From Ardenticatenales bacterium (lineage in GTDB: Bacteria > Chloroflexota > Anaerolineae > Ardenticatenales > Ardenticatenaceae): a DNA stretch of 64,000 bases. The translations under genes and the position numbers were made by a program. Each line of letters opens with the position of its first letter. The first letter of the stretch is position 1. The stretch is from the NCBI GenBank assembly GCA_020634795.1, contig JACKAZ010000003.1, positions 1-64,000 on the forward strand, written 5' to 3'. The notes beneath the pieces were generated by a model that made no database searches, was not told where the DNA came from, and saw only the letters and a program-made list of their open reading frames with translations. This document shows, in pieces, positions 55,604-64,000 of the stretch.

Positions 55604-58600
55604 ATGACAGAGACGCCCGAAAGCTCAACGATCCCCCCCGCCACCTCGCGCTACAGCATCGCGGCGACTTCCCCCCTTTGGCTGGCGCTAATCGTCGTGC
55701 TGGCGGCGCTGCTGCGTTTTGGTGGCCTCAACTGGGATCGCCACATCCATCATCATCCCGACGAACGCTTTCTGACGATGGTGATTTCCAATATTGGCTG
55801 GCCCTCCTCGCCCGCCAACTACTTCGACGAATCCGCTTCGCCCCTCAGCCCGCGCAACTATACCGTGATCGGCGGGGATCCCCCGCAAGAGCAACGCCCC
55901 TACTCGCTTTGGGTCTACGGCGACCTGCCCCTCACCATCGTGAAGGGCACGACGGTCATGCTGGATAAGCTGCTGCCGCTGGAGCGGGACATCTCGTGGT
56001 CGGGCTACGACTACAACTACATGGTCGCCCGCGTGCTGAATGGTCTTTTTGACTTGGGAACGCTCGTTCTTCTCTTTCTCATCGCCCGCCGCCTGTACAA
56101 GAGCCATTGGCTGGCGCTGGGCGCGGCATTGCTCTACGCGCTTTCCGTACTCCCGATCCAGCACGCGCACTTCTGGGTCGTCGACACGATGACGGTCTTC
56201 TTTGCCACGGCCACGATCTATTGGCTGGCCCGCATCTACGACAGCGATGGTATCGGCCATCTTAGCGACTACTTGGGCGCTGGCTTCCTATTTGGGATGG
56301 CGCTCGCCACCAAAGTCTCGATTGCGACGATGGCGCTGCTCTTTGTCGCGTTGGCCGCGCTCAAATTGTGGCAAGGGCTGCGCGATCCGCAGGTCGATAG
56401 CGGCAAGTTGCTGAGTCAGATCATTATCTATTTCGGTAGCGCCGCTTTCATGGGGCTGATCGCCTTCCGCCTCTTCCAACCCTATGCTTTCAGCGGGATT
56501 TTCACGCCCGCCGAGCGGTGGCTGGCCAACCTGCGCGACATCCAATGTCAGGTCAACGGTCAGTGTGATGTCCCCTTTGGTCACCAGTGGGCCAACCGCA
56601 CGCCCTATCTCTTCCCGTGGAAAAACGCCGTGTTGTGGGGACTTGGCCTGCCGTTGGGGATCGCTGCAACGATAGGATGGGGCGCCGCCGCCTGGCAAAT
56701 CGTGCGCCGCCAGCGCTGGGCGCACCTCCTCCCCGTCCTGTGGGTACTGGTGCTCTTCGCCCACCAAGGCGGCCAGTGGGTCAAGTCGATGCGTTACCTG
56801 CTGCCGATCTACCCGATGCTGGCCTTGCTGGCCGCATGGCTGGCCCATCGCCTCTGGCAGCGGGCACAGCGCCTTGCCATGGGGCCGTGGCAGGCCAACG
56901 CCTTGCGCGTTGTGGTGGCCACGCTTTTCGTGGGGACGGCGCTCTATGCCGCGGCCTTCACCAACGTCTATCGCAACGACCACACCCACATCCAAGCGAC
57001 GGAGTGGCTCTACGCCAACGCACCAGCGGGGAGTGGCGTCGCCCTCGAACATTGGGATGAGTACCTACCCCGTGGTTGGCCAGGCGCACCGCCTGCGATC
57101 AGCTACAACTGGATCGAGCTGCTCTGGTACAACGAAGATACGCCCGATAAGCTGGAAGAGGCGTTGGGATGGTTCGACCGTGCCGACTACATCATCACCG
57201 TCTCCAATCGGCTGTATGGGGGCACCTCGCGGCTGCCCGCCCGCTTCCCGATGACCAACAACTATTATGCCGCGCTCTTCGACGGCTCGCTCGGCTTCGA
57301 GCGCGTCGCCAACATTAGCGAAGGGCCGACGCTCTTCGGCATCGAGCTGGACGACCAGTTCGACCGCACCGGCCCCGGCTGGCTCGGCATCGACTGGGAT
57401 GAGATGCTGGCCGCCGAAGAAGCCTTCTCGGTCTACGACCATCCGCGTGTCCAAATCTTCCAGAAGACGGCGGCGTACGACCGCGAAACGGCGCGCGCCA
57501 TCCTCAGCGAGGGCGTCGATTGGAACAAGATCAACCGGATGAGTGCGCTGCAGTGGACGGAGAGTGGCGGGGACAGTCAAACGACCGGCCTGCCGCTTCT
57601 TTCGGAGCGCGATCGTGCGATTTATGAAGCGGGCGGGACATGGTCGGCCATCTTCGACCGCGCCTCTTTCGCCAACCGCGCGCCGCTGCTCGTTTGGGCG
57701 CTGCTGCTGGAGCTACTCGGGCTGCTGGCGCTGCCCTGGCTGCTGACCGTGATGCCACAGATGCCCGGGCGGGGCTACGCCTTCGCCAAGCCGCTCGGCC
57801 TGTTGCTGGTCGGCTGGCTGAGTTGGCTGCTCGCCAGCCTGCGCGTGGTGCCCTTCACCATGGGCGGCATCGGGCTGGCGGCGGCGATCATCGGGATCGG
57901 CAGCCTGCTCTTGGGGCTGCGCTTGTTGCGCGGCCGCTCGCTGGCGACATGGCTGCGTCGTGACGGCCGCGCTCTGCTGCGGGCCGAAGTCGTCTTCTGG
58001 CTCTTCTTCGCCCTTGTGTTGCTGATCCGTTGGGCCAACCCCGACATCTGGCATCCACAGATGGGCGGCGAGCGGCCGATGGACTTCTCCTACCTTAACG
58101 CCACGATCAAGAGTACGTACTTCCCGCCGATGGATCCGTGGTTCGCGGGGGGGACGATCAACTACTACTACTTCGGCTTCGTGCTCGTCGCCGTGCTGAT
58201 CAAGGTCAGTGGCATCGTCCCTGCCGTCGCTTACAACCTCGTCGTACCCACGCTCTACGCGGCTCTGGCGGCGGGGGTCTGGGCCGTGGCATGGGCCTTG
58301 CTGGCCAACGCCACGCGACGGGGCCGTTACGCCGCCCTTGCCGCGCTTTTCGTGGCGGTGATCGGCAACCTCGGCGAGCTCAAGGTGGTGCGCGACGGGC
58401 TGGTCGGCCTCAGCGATTCGACCGTCCGCACCGGCCTTGCGCCCCTCGATACGCTGATCCGGATGGGCGACGGGCTGCTCAATGGCGTGATTCTTGGCGG
58501 GCAGCAACTCGCTGGTCGGCCCGAATGGCCCTACTGGAACGCGACGCGCGTCATCGAATCGGCGCAAATCAACGAATTTCCGTGGTTCACCTTCCTCTAC

Positions 58601-60076
58601 GCCGACCTCCACGCCCACATGATGGCGCTGCCCTACACCGCGCTGGCGCTCGGCTTGGCGGTGGCGCTGCTCTTCGCCCAACGGCGTGGCTGGCTGGCCG
58701 AGGCCCTACACCTCTTCCTGCTGGCCCTCGTCATCGGGGCGCTCTGGCCGATGAACACCTGGGATTTCCCGACCTACGGCCTGGTCGCCTTTGCCGGGCT
58801 GGGGCTGCGCGCATGGGCGCGAGACGGACGCATCACGCTCGACGGGCTGCTGGGAACGCTCTGGCGCTGGGGGCTGGTCATCTTGCTGGCGCGCCTCCTC
58901 TTCCAACCCTTCCACAGCCATTACGCGACGGGCTACAGCAGCATCGAACGGTGGCGGGGCGAAATCACCACGCTCGGCGAATTTCTGACGATCCACGGCT
59001 TCTTCCTCTGGCTGATCGCCTTCATGCTGGGCGCCGACCTGCTCTTTGGCCGTGGCCACAACAGCGCCGTGCGCCGCCTGCGCTTCGCCCTGAAACATGG
59101 CCGCCGTTCAACGCGCTGGGCAACGCTTTCGCCCGCGTCGAGGGCAGCGCTGGCCGTGGCGGCGCTGGCCGCTGTGCTCGCGCTGCTGATCGCACAGAGT
59201 TGGTCGGCGCCGGTCGGCGTGGCGCTGCTGCTGCTGATTCCGGCGCTGCTCCTCTTCTTCCGTGCGGAACCGCAGCCCCTTTGGCAGATGGCGCTCTTCA
59301 TGGTGATCGTCGGCTTGGCACTGGTCATCGTGGTCGAACTGGTGGTGCTGACCGGCGATGTGGGACGGATGAATACGGTCTTCAAGTTCTATCTGCAAGT
59401 TTGGCTGCTGTGGGGCATCGCCGCCGCCATCGGCATGGCGCAGATTGCCCCCACGTTGGCCCGCTGGTCGGGGCCGTGGCGCTGGCTCTGGCGGGGCAGC
59501 GTGGCGCTGCTCTTTGCCATCACGCTGCTCTATCCGATCTTCTCGACCTACGCCAAGATCAACGACCGCTTCGATCGCTCCGTCGGCCCCACTTTGGACG
59601 GCATGGCCTTCATGGAGAAGGCGATCTACAACGGGCCACGCGGGCCGCTCCCCCTCAGCGACGATGCGGCGGCGATCCGCTGGCTGCAGGAGAACGTCAG
59701 CGGATCGCCGACCGTGGCCGAGATGGTACAGGCACTCTACAACCCGAGCAGCCGCATCACGATGTACACGGGCAATCCGTCGATCGTGGGTTGGGATTGG
59801 CACCAGCGCCAGCAGCGGGCGGCATCGCTGCCCGGCCAGGTGGAACAGCGTGGTGCGGATGTGCAGCAGCTCTACAACAGCCCCGATGCGACTCTGGCGC
59901 AGCAAATTTTGACACGATATGGCGTCGACTACATCGTGGTCGGCGGCTGGGAAAAGGCCAACAGTTCGCCGGAGGGGATCGCCAAGTTCGCGGCCAACGA
60001 TGGCGTGCTCTGGGACGAAGTCTACAACGAGGCCAACACCCAGATTTACCGCGTTCGGGAACGCGCCGCCCCATGA
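55604..60076 (+). CDS. GT39-like plus DUF2298 (Chlor_Arch_YYY) fusion membrane protein
   Basis: This 1490-residue protein joins two membrane modules. Residues 1-700 are GT-C-like with the acidic motif HHHPDERFLTMVISN (49-63), about ten helices and a soluble loop region (VALEHWDEYLP). Residues 700-1490 are a DUF2298 module with GERPMDFSYLNATIKSTYFPPMDPW, the signature NYYYFG (about 853-858), FPWFTFLYADLHAHMMALPY and NTWDFPTYG. It ends in a soluble domain (RYGVDYIVVGGWEKAN). TIGR03662 describes exactly this long class and a short class, largely in Chloroflexota and archaea. Function is unknown; envelope sugar transfer is the usual guess. Its TGA overlaps the next ATG by 4 bp. Confidence 0.92.
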   Translation: MTETPESSTIPPATSRYSIAATSPLWLALIVVLAALLRFGGLNWDRHIHHHPDERFLTMVISNIGWPSSPANYFDESASPLSPRNYTVIGGDPPQEQRPYSLWVYGDLPLTIVKGTTVMLDKLLPLERDISWSGYDYNYMVARVLNGLFDLGTLVLLFLIARRLYKSHWLALGAALLYALSVLPIQHAHFWVVDTMTVFFATATIYWLARIYDSDGIGHLSDYLGAGFLFGMALATKVSIATMALLFVALAALKLWQGLRDPQVDSGKLLSQIIIYFGSAAFMGLIAFRLFQPYAFSGIFTPAERWLANLRDIQCQVNGQCDVPFGHQWANRTPYLFPWKNAVLWGLGLPLGIAATIGWGAAAWQIVRRQRWAHLLPVLWVLVLFAHQGGQWVKSMRYLLPIYPMLALLAAWLAHRLWQRAQRLAMGPWQANALRVVVATLFVGTALYAAAFTNVYRNDHTHIQATEWLYANAPAGSGVALEHWDEYLPRGWPGAPPAISYNWIELLWYNEDTPDKLEEALGWFDRADYIITVSNRLYGGTSRLPARFPMTNNYYAALFDGSLGFERVANISEGPTLFGIELDDQFDRTGPGWLGIDWDEMLAAEEAFSVYDHPRVQIFQKTAAYDRETARAILSEGVDWNKINRMSALQWTESGGDSQTTGLPLLSERDRAIYEAGGTWSAIFDRASFANRAPLLVWALLLELLGLLALPWLLTVMPQMPGRGYAFAKPLGLLLVGWLSWLLASLRVVPFTMGGIGLAAAIIGIGSLLLGLRLLRGRSLATWLRRDGRALLRAEVVFWLFFALVLLIRWANPDIWHPQMGGERPMDFSYLNATIKSTYFPPMDPWFAGGTINYYYFGFVLVAVLIKVSGIVPAVAYNLVVPTLYAALAAGVWAVAWALLANATRRGRYAALAALFVAVIGNLGELKVVRDGLVGLSDSTVRTGLAPLDTLIRMGDGLLNGVILGGQQLAGRPEWPYWNATRVIESAQINEFPWFTFLYADLHAHMMALPYTALALGLAVALLFAQRRGWLAEALHLFLLALVIGALWPMNTWDFPTYGLVAFAGLGLRAWARDGRITLDGLLGTLWRWGLVILLARLLFQPFHSHYATGYSSIERWRGEITTLGEFLTIHGFFLWLIAFMLGADLLFGRGHNSAVRRLRFALKHGRRSTRWATLSPASRAALAVAALAAVLALLIAQSWSAPVGVALLLLIPALLLFFRAEPQPLWQMALFMVIVGLALVIVVELVVLTGDVGRMNTVFKFYLQVWLLWGIAAAIGMAQIAPTLARWSGPWRWLWRGSVALLFAITLLYPIFSTYAKINDRFDRSVGPTLDGMAFMEKAIYNGPRGPLPLSDDAAAIRWLQENVSGSPTVAEMVQALYNPSSRITMYTGNPSIVGWDWHQRQQRAASLPGQVEQRGADVQQLYNSPDATLAQQILTRYGVDYIVVGGWEKANSSPEGIAKFAANDGVLWDEVYNEANTQIYRVRERAAP

Positions 60077-62409
60077 TCGACGCGATCACGTGGTATCTGG
60101 CCCTGCTTTTGGCCGCCCTCGCCGCGCTGCCGCTCGGTTGGAGTTGGTTTCGCCACCTGCCCGACCGCGGCTGGGGGCTGATGCGGGCGCTGGGCCTGCT
60201 GCTGATGGGCAGCCTGGCGTGGCTGGGGGGCATAGCGGGGCTGTGGCGGCTTTCAGCGGGAAGCGGCGTGGCGGCCATGCTGCTGATCGGTGGGCTAGGG
60301 CTGTGGACGTTGCAACGCTGGGGCGGCGGGCTGTCCGCGCTTGGGGCATGGCTGCGCGCCGAACGACGCACGATTCTGGCCCAAGAGCTGCTTTTCTTCG
60401 TCGCCTTCGCCTTCTGGCTCTGGTTTCGCCTGCACGATGTGGAAGGTATCCAGAATACCGAACGACCGATGGATTTTGCGTTGCTCAACGCCATTCTGAG
60501 GGGTGGCGAGCTGCCGCCCAACGACCCCTGGCTGAGCGGCTTCAGCATCTCCTACTACTACCTGGGCTATCTGATTATCGCCCAACTGATCGCGCTGGTC
60601 GGCGTGCCCTCTGGCATCGGTTACAACCTGGGCATGGCCACGCTGGCGGCGCTGACCATCGGCGGCGCCTTCAGCCTCGGCTACGCGCTGCTCCGCGATG
60701 AGTTGCAGCCGCGTACGGCCCTGCTGGCCGCGTTGGTGACGCCACTCTGGTTGGCGCTCAGCAGCAACCTTACCGGCCTCCTCACCCTGGCCTACCACCA
60801 CCGGCTGCTGCCCGATTCGCTCTTCACCTTTTTCAACGTGCACGATCTGACCCCCGGCCTCGGCTCGCGCGGTAACATCAGCGGTTGGTGGTGGTGGCCC
60901 GCGTCGCGCACCGTTTCCGATTATGGAGTGGATGGCGGGCGCATCGAGATCATCGACGAGTTCCCCTTCTTCAGCTTCATGCTGGGCGATATGCACCCGC
61001 ACGTGCTGGCGCTGCCCTTCGCCTTGTTAGTCATCGGGATCGCCCTGAACAGTTACCGCGCCGGCTTGTTGTCCGCACCCGCCCGCTGGCGACGGGCGCT
61101 GCTGCCCGCCGAAAGCTGGGGCCGCCCGTCGTCGGGCTGGCTCTGGTTCCTGCTGAGTGCGCTCGTCGCGGGGGCCTTCGTGCTGCTCAACACCTGGGAT
61201 TGGCCCACGGTGCTGACGCTGCTGGCGGGGGGCTGGCTGCTGGCGTTGTGGGCGCGCGCGGAGGGTGCGGGCGAGGAAGAGGACGAATCGCGCGGCCTTT
61301 GGTGGCAACCGTGGGGAATCTCGGCCGTCGCGTTGCTGCTGGCGAGTGTGCTGCTCTATCTGCCCTTCCACCTCGGCTTCGGCTCCCAAGCGGACGGCAT
61401 TCGGCTCAGCCGCCACTTCACCTATCTGCCCCACTATCTGCTGATGTTTGGCCTTTTCTGGCTGGTGTTGCTGCCCTTTGTGCTGAGCCAACTGGGCCCC
61501 ATTCGTCGTTGGGTGGCCGCTGTGGGGGGCAACGGTTGGCCCGCGCTGCTGCTCGTGGTGCCTGCGCTGCTGGGCGTGGTGTTGCAACGGTGGAGCATGG
61601 CGCTCATCGCGGCCTTCCTCGGCCTGACCCTGTTGGCGTTGTGGGCGCAGCGCCACGACAACGGCCGCGACGCGGCCGGGACGCGACGCTTTACGTTGGC
61701 GCTCACGGCGCTGGCGCTGGGGCTGACGCTGGTGCCCGAAATCCTCTACTTGCAAGATCATTTCGGCAACCGCATGAATACGATCTTCAAGCTCTACTAC
61801 CAAGCGTGGACGCTATTTGCCCTCGCCGCCACCTTTGCCGTCGTTTACCTCTTCCGCCGCCTGCCGACCCCCATCGGGCTACCGTGGTTCCTGGTCGTCA
61901 CGCTGCTTTCCGCGCTGACGCTCTGGTATCCGGCGACGACGCTCACCACGAAGGTCAACGCCGCCGGTCCCGCCCATTGGGACGGTCGTTTCTGGATGGC
62001 GGAAGGGGGGAGCGCGGATCAGGATCGCTTCGCCGCGATTGAATGGCTGAACCAACTGCCCAACGAGGTGGTGATCGTGGAACGGGCGGGCGGGGCCTAC
62101 AACCCGCGCGAAAGCGCCCTATCGGGCTTCACCGGTCACAGCACGCTGCTGGGCTGGCAGAACCACGAGAGCCAGTGGCGCGGCGGCAACGCCCTCTTCG
62201 CCGAGCGGCCCGCCGTCATCGACGAAATCTACAGCACGCGCGACGCGACCCGGCTCCGTCAATTGCTCGCCGACTGGCAGGTCGATTACGTGGCCGTCAC
62301 CGACCACGAACGGCAACAGTACGGCTTGACCGACGACCAGCTCCGCACCCTCGACGAGGTGCTTAACCCCGTTTTCCAGCAAGGATCGGTGACACTCTAC
62401 GGCTGGTGA
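60073..62409 (+). CDS. DUF2298 (Chlor_Arch_YYY) membrane protein
   Basis: ATG 60073 overlaps the upstream stop (ATGA), and the long open frame before it is the shadow of the previous gene. The 778-residue protein is the short class: about 14 helices, ERPMDFALLNAILRGGELPPNDPW, the signature ISYYYLGYL (about 156-164), EIIDEFPFFSFMLGDMHPHVLALPF, NTWDWPTVLTL and a soluble end (DYVAVTDHERQQYGL). It matches the second module of its neighbour, so the pair probably arose by duplication and acts together. The repeat copy G follows 3 bp after the stop. Confidence 0.92.
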   Translation: MIDAITWYLALLLAALAALPLGWSWFRHLPDRGWGLMRALGLLLMGSLAWLGGIAGLWRLSAGSGVAAMLLIGGLGLWTLQRWGGGLSALGAWLRAERRTILAQELLFFVAFAFWLWFRLHDVEGIQNTERPMDFALLNAILRGGELPPNDPWLSGFSISYYYLGYLIIAQLIALVGVPSGIGYNLGMATLAALTIGGAFSLGYALLRDELQPRTALLAALVTPLWLALSSNLTGLLTLAYHHRLLPDSLFTFFNVHDLTPGLGSRGNISGWWWWPASRTVSDYGVDGGRIEIIDEFPFFSFMLGDMHPHVLALPFALLVIGIALNSYRAGLLSAPARWRRALLPAESWGRPSSGWLWFLLSALVAGAFVLLNTWDWPTVLTLLAGGWLLALWARAEGAGEEEDESRGLWWQPWGISAVALLLASVLLYLPFHLGFGSQADGIRLSRHFTYLPHYLLMFGLFWLVLLPFVLSQLGPIRRWVAAVGGNGWPALLLVVPALLGVVLQRWSMALIAAFLGLTLLALWAQRHDNGRDAAGTRRFTLALTALALGLTLVPEILYLQDHFGNRMNTIFKLYYQAWTLFALAATFAVVYLFRRLPTPIGLPWFLVVTLLSALTLWYPATTLTTKVNAAGPAHWDGRFWMAEGGSADQDRFAAIEWLNQLPNEVVIVERAGGAYNPRESALSGFTGHSTLLGWQNHESQWRGGNALFAERPAVIDEIYSTRDATRLRQLLADWQVDYVAVTDHERQQYGLTDDQLRTLDEVLNPVFQQGSVTLYGW

Positions 62410-62411
62410 GG

Positions 62412-62560
62412 CAACGCAGAACGGAACGGCAACCCTTCGCTTCGCTCAGGGCAGGCTCCGAACGCAGAGCAGGTAACGCCGAGCAAACGAGTAGCGCTCA
62501 AGCCTTGAAACAATCCGCCCATGCACCATGCCCCATGCACCTTGCACCGTTCCGCCCACA
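62412..62560 (-). repeat. dispersed composite repeat, copy G (short)
   Basis: CAACGCAGAACGG, CTTCGCTTCGCTCAGGGCAGG, CCGAACGCAGAGCAGGTAACGC, AGCGCTCAAG...AAACAATCCGCCC and ATGCACC units occur in the usual order directly after the YYY gene. The CAAACTC units are missing. Confidence 0.8.
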
Positions 62561-62591
62561 CGCCAACTGCAACCCCCACCCTTCGACCGGC

Positions 62592-64000
62592 TCACCCCTG
62601 CAAATCGAGCCAGATCATCTTCAGCCCGCCGTCGTACGTCACCTCGTAGCGGTATCCCGCATGTTCGGCCAATTTGATCATACGGAGATTGTCGGGCTGC
62701 GTTTCGGCCAACATCCAGCGATGGCCGAGCGATTGCGCCGCTTGGGCCAACGCGCCGAATAGCGTACGCCCCACCCCTTGCCCCTGATAGGCATCCACGA
62801 CCGTGATCGCCATCTCGACCGCGTTGTCGCGTTGTGGCGTTGGGGCGAAGCGGGCGACCGCCAACAGATGTTCCGGTGCGTCGACCGAGGTAACCACCAG
62901 GGCGAGTCGGTCGTGATAGTCGACGCTGGCGTAATCGTGCGCCTCGTTGTTGCTTAAGTTGCCGCGCAGCGAGAGGAAGCGACGGTAGATGCTCTGCTCG
63001 CTCAGCTCGGTGAACATGATTTGCAAGCCGTGCGCATCGCTCGGCAGGACGGGCCGCACCAGCAGCTCCTCGCCGTGCCGACTGCTGAAGGTGAAGGCCA
63101 TCTCTTCCGGGTAGTCGGGGGGCGGCTTGCCTTCGGCCTGGGCCACCAGGGCATCGACCTCTTGGCGGCTGGGGAGCGACGGTTGCGCCCCCAACACCGT
63201 AACGGCCAGTGCGCCCGCAGCGGCGGCCCGCTGCGCCGCGCGATCGATGGATTCCCCCAACGCAAGGGCCGCCGCCAGGGTGCCGACAAAAGCGTCGCCC
63301 GCGGCGGTCGAATCAACGGCGTCGACGGCGAAGGGGGCGATGGGACGGATGCCGCGCTCATCGGCCAGCAATGCCCCCTCGCTGCTTAACGTGGTGATGA
63401 CGGTGGGGATACCGAGGGCCAGCAAGGCACGGGCCGCGTCGTGCGGCGTGTCAGCACCGGTCAGCGCCACCGCCTCGCCACGATTCGGCACGATGATATC
63501 CACGTTGTCCAATAGCTCCCGGGGAAGGGCGAAGTTGGGGATCGGCGAGGGGGTCAGAATCACCTTGGTGCCGAGCTGTTTGGCCAGTTTTGCGGCGGCG
63601 ATATTGGCTTCGATCGGGATTTCGAGTTGGAGCAGCAGATATTGGCTTTCTGCGATCCGCCGGCGTTCATGCTCGATATGATGGTGGCTGACGGCGCGAT
63701 TGGCCCCCGGTACCACCACAATGCTGCCCTGGCCGTCCGGCTCGATTCCGATTAGTGCCACCCCACTGCTGCCGCTCGCTTCACGGATCCCCCCGATGTT
63801 GACATGGGCACTGCGCAGGCTCTCCAGCAAACCTTCCGCAAACCGATCTTGGCCGACGCAGCCGATCATCTGGACGCGGCTGCCCTGCCGGGCCGCGGCC
63901 ACCGCTTGGTTGGCTCCCTTGCCCCCGGGCGCGGTGCGGAAGCTGCGGCCCAGCACCGTTTCGTCCCGCTCGGGCCAGCGGTTCAGCCGCACGATCAAAT
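62592..64000 (-). CDS. ribokinase (PfkB) - GNAT acetyltransferase fusion (5' end outside window)
   Basis: The frame is open to the window edge; the first visible residues (DLIVRLNRWPERDETV) fit the start of ribokinase, so only about ten residues are missing. The sugar kinase part has APGGKGANQAVAAARQG, NRGEAVALTG, an anion-hole and base region DSTAAGDAFVG and ends near residue 310. The last 155 or so residues are a GNAT domain (LLVRPVLPSDAHGLQIMF, VVDAYQGQGVGRTLFGAL) with the acetyl-CoA loop. The kinase part would phosphorylate ribose or a related sugar; the acetyltransferase target is unknown. The two domains share one continuous frame without a stop or frameshift. Confidence 0.92.
   Translation of the reverse strand, partial: LIVRLNRWPERDETVLGRSFRTAPGGKGANQAVAAARQGSRVQMIGCVGQDRFAEGLLESLRSAHVNIGGIREASGSSGVALIGIEPDGQGSIVVVPGANRAVSHHHIEHERRRIAESQYLLLQLEIPIEANIAAAKLAKQLGTKVILTPSPIPNFALPRELLDNVDIIVPNRGEAVALTGADTPHDAARALLALGIPTVITTLSSEGALLADERGIRPIAPFAVDAVDSTAAGDAFVGTLAAALALGESIDRAAQRAAAAGALAVTVLGAQPSLPSRQEVDALVAQAEGKPPPDYPEEMAFTFSSRHGEELLVRPVLPSDAHGLQIMFTELSEQSIYRRFLSLRGNLSNNEAHDYASVDYHDRLALVVTSVDAPEHLLAVARFAPTPQRDNAVEMAITVVDAYQGQGVGRTLFGALAQAAQSLGHRWMLAETQPDNLRMIKLAEHAGYRYEVTYDGGLKMIWLDLQG

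Noticed and set aside
58138..60072. Long plus-strand frame leading into the second YYY gene
   Set aside because: It is the shadow of the 1490-residue gene; it is rich in Arg/Gly/Ala with no hydrophobic pattern, and the real start is the ATGA overlap at 60073.

Overview
The window is a GC-rich bacterial chromosome segment, most likely from Chloroflexota (Anaerolineae/Caldilineae-like). The best lineage clues are two DUF2298 'Chlor_Arch_YYY' membrane proteins (a family known mainly from Chloroflexota and archaea), an AfsR/GutR-type STAND regulator, a choice-of-anchor-B surface protein and a T-box controlled leuS. No phage, IS transposase, CRISPR array or rRNA was seen. The assignment rests on family distribution, not on a phylogeny.

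Layout. 1-10.6 kb: the 3' end of an unknown gene, two tandem paralogous membrane-anchored proteins (minus strand), an endonuclease III-like protein lacking both expected catalytic residues, a GT-C-like membrane protein and a choice-of-anchor-B protein. 10.7-14.7 kb: an accessory-looking locus with an NB-ARC STAND ATPase, a separate TPR protein, a 42-residue exported peptide gene with a perfect Shine-Dalgarno, a possible Cys-rich mini-ORF and a membrane-tethered HTH protein. 14.8-24 kb: pcrA/uvrD, leuS with a Leu(CUC) T-box leader, two tRNA-Ala genes, glutamate formimidoyltransferase, an ornithine cyclodeaminase-family gene flanked by an inverted pair of repeats, and rpsT. 24.3-29.5 kb: rpoC, standing alone without rpoB, behind a strong promoter and a structured leader that ends in a terminator, and with a long acidic C-terminal tail. 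29.9-42.1 kb: an ABC-2 exporter, an FMN reductase, a biotin carboxylase and biotin carrier that look like one gene split by a repeat, serC, a SWIM zinc-finger protein, a MogA/MoaB protein, an NfeD membrane protease and an LppX-like lipoprotein. 42.5-48.8 kb: an MFS exporter, an RRM/RGG RNA-binding protein with an attenuator-like leader, formimidoyl-THF cyclodeaminase and lon. 48.8-62.4 kb: a run of polytopic membrane proteins (flippase-like, two GT39-type glycosyltransferases, a GT39+YYY fusion and a second YYY protein) with dodecin and a zinc-ribbon protein between them. The window ends in a ribokinase-GNAT fusion.

The most striking structure outside genes is a dispersed composite repeat, present at least seven times in both orientations, usually right at the 3' end of a gene. 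It combines short tandem words (TTTGGTGAG-type and CATGGTG-type) with a conserved core and an end of the form ACGCAGAGCAGGTAACGC. That end supplies the in-frame stop codon of two unrelated genes, and one copy lies exactly where a methylcrotonyl-CoA-carboxylase-like alpha subunit appears to have been cut into two ORFs.

Sigma70-type promoters close to consensus (TTGACA, 16-17 bp, TATACT/TATGCT) are visible before rpoC, leuS, rpsT, the tRNA pair, the FMN reductase and the RRM gene. Several genes belong to one-carbon metabolism (both formimidoyl-THF enzymes, serC), to core information processing (rpoC, rpsT, leuS, pcrA, lon) and to cell-envelope glycan or lipid handling (the GT-C/YYY run).
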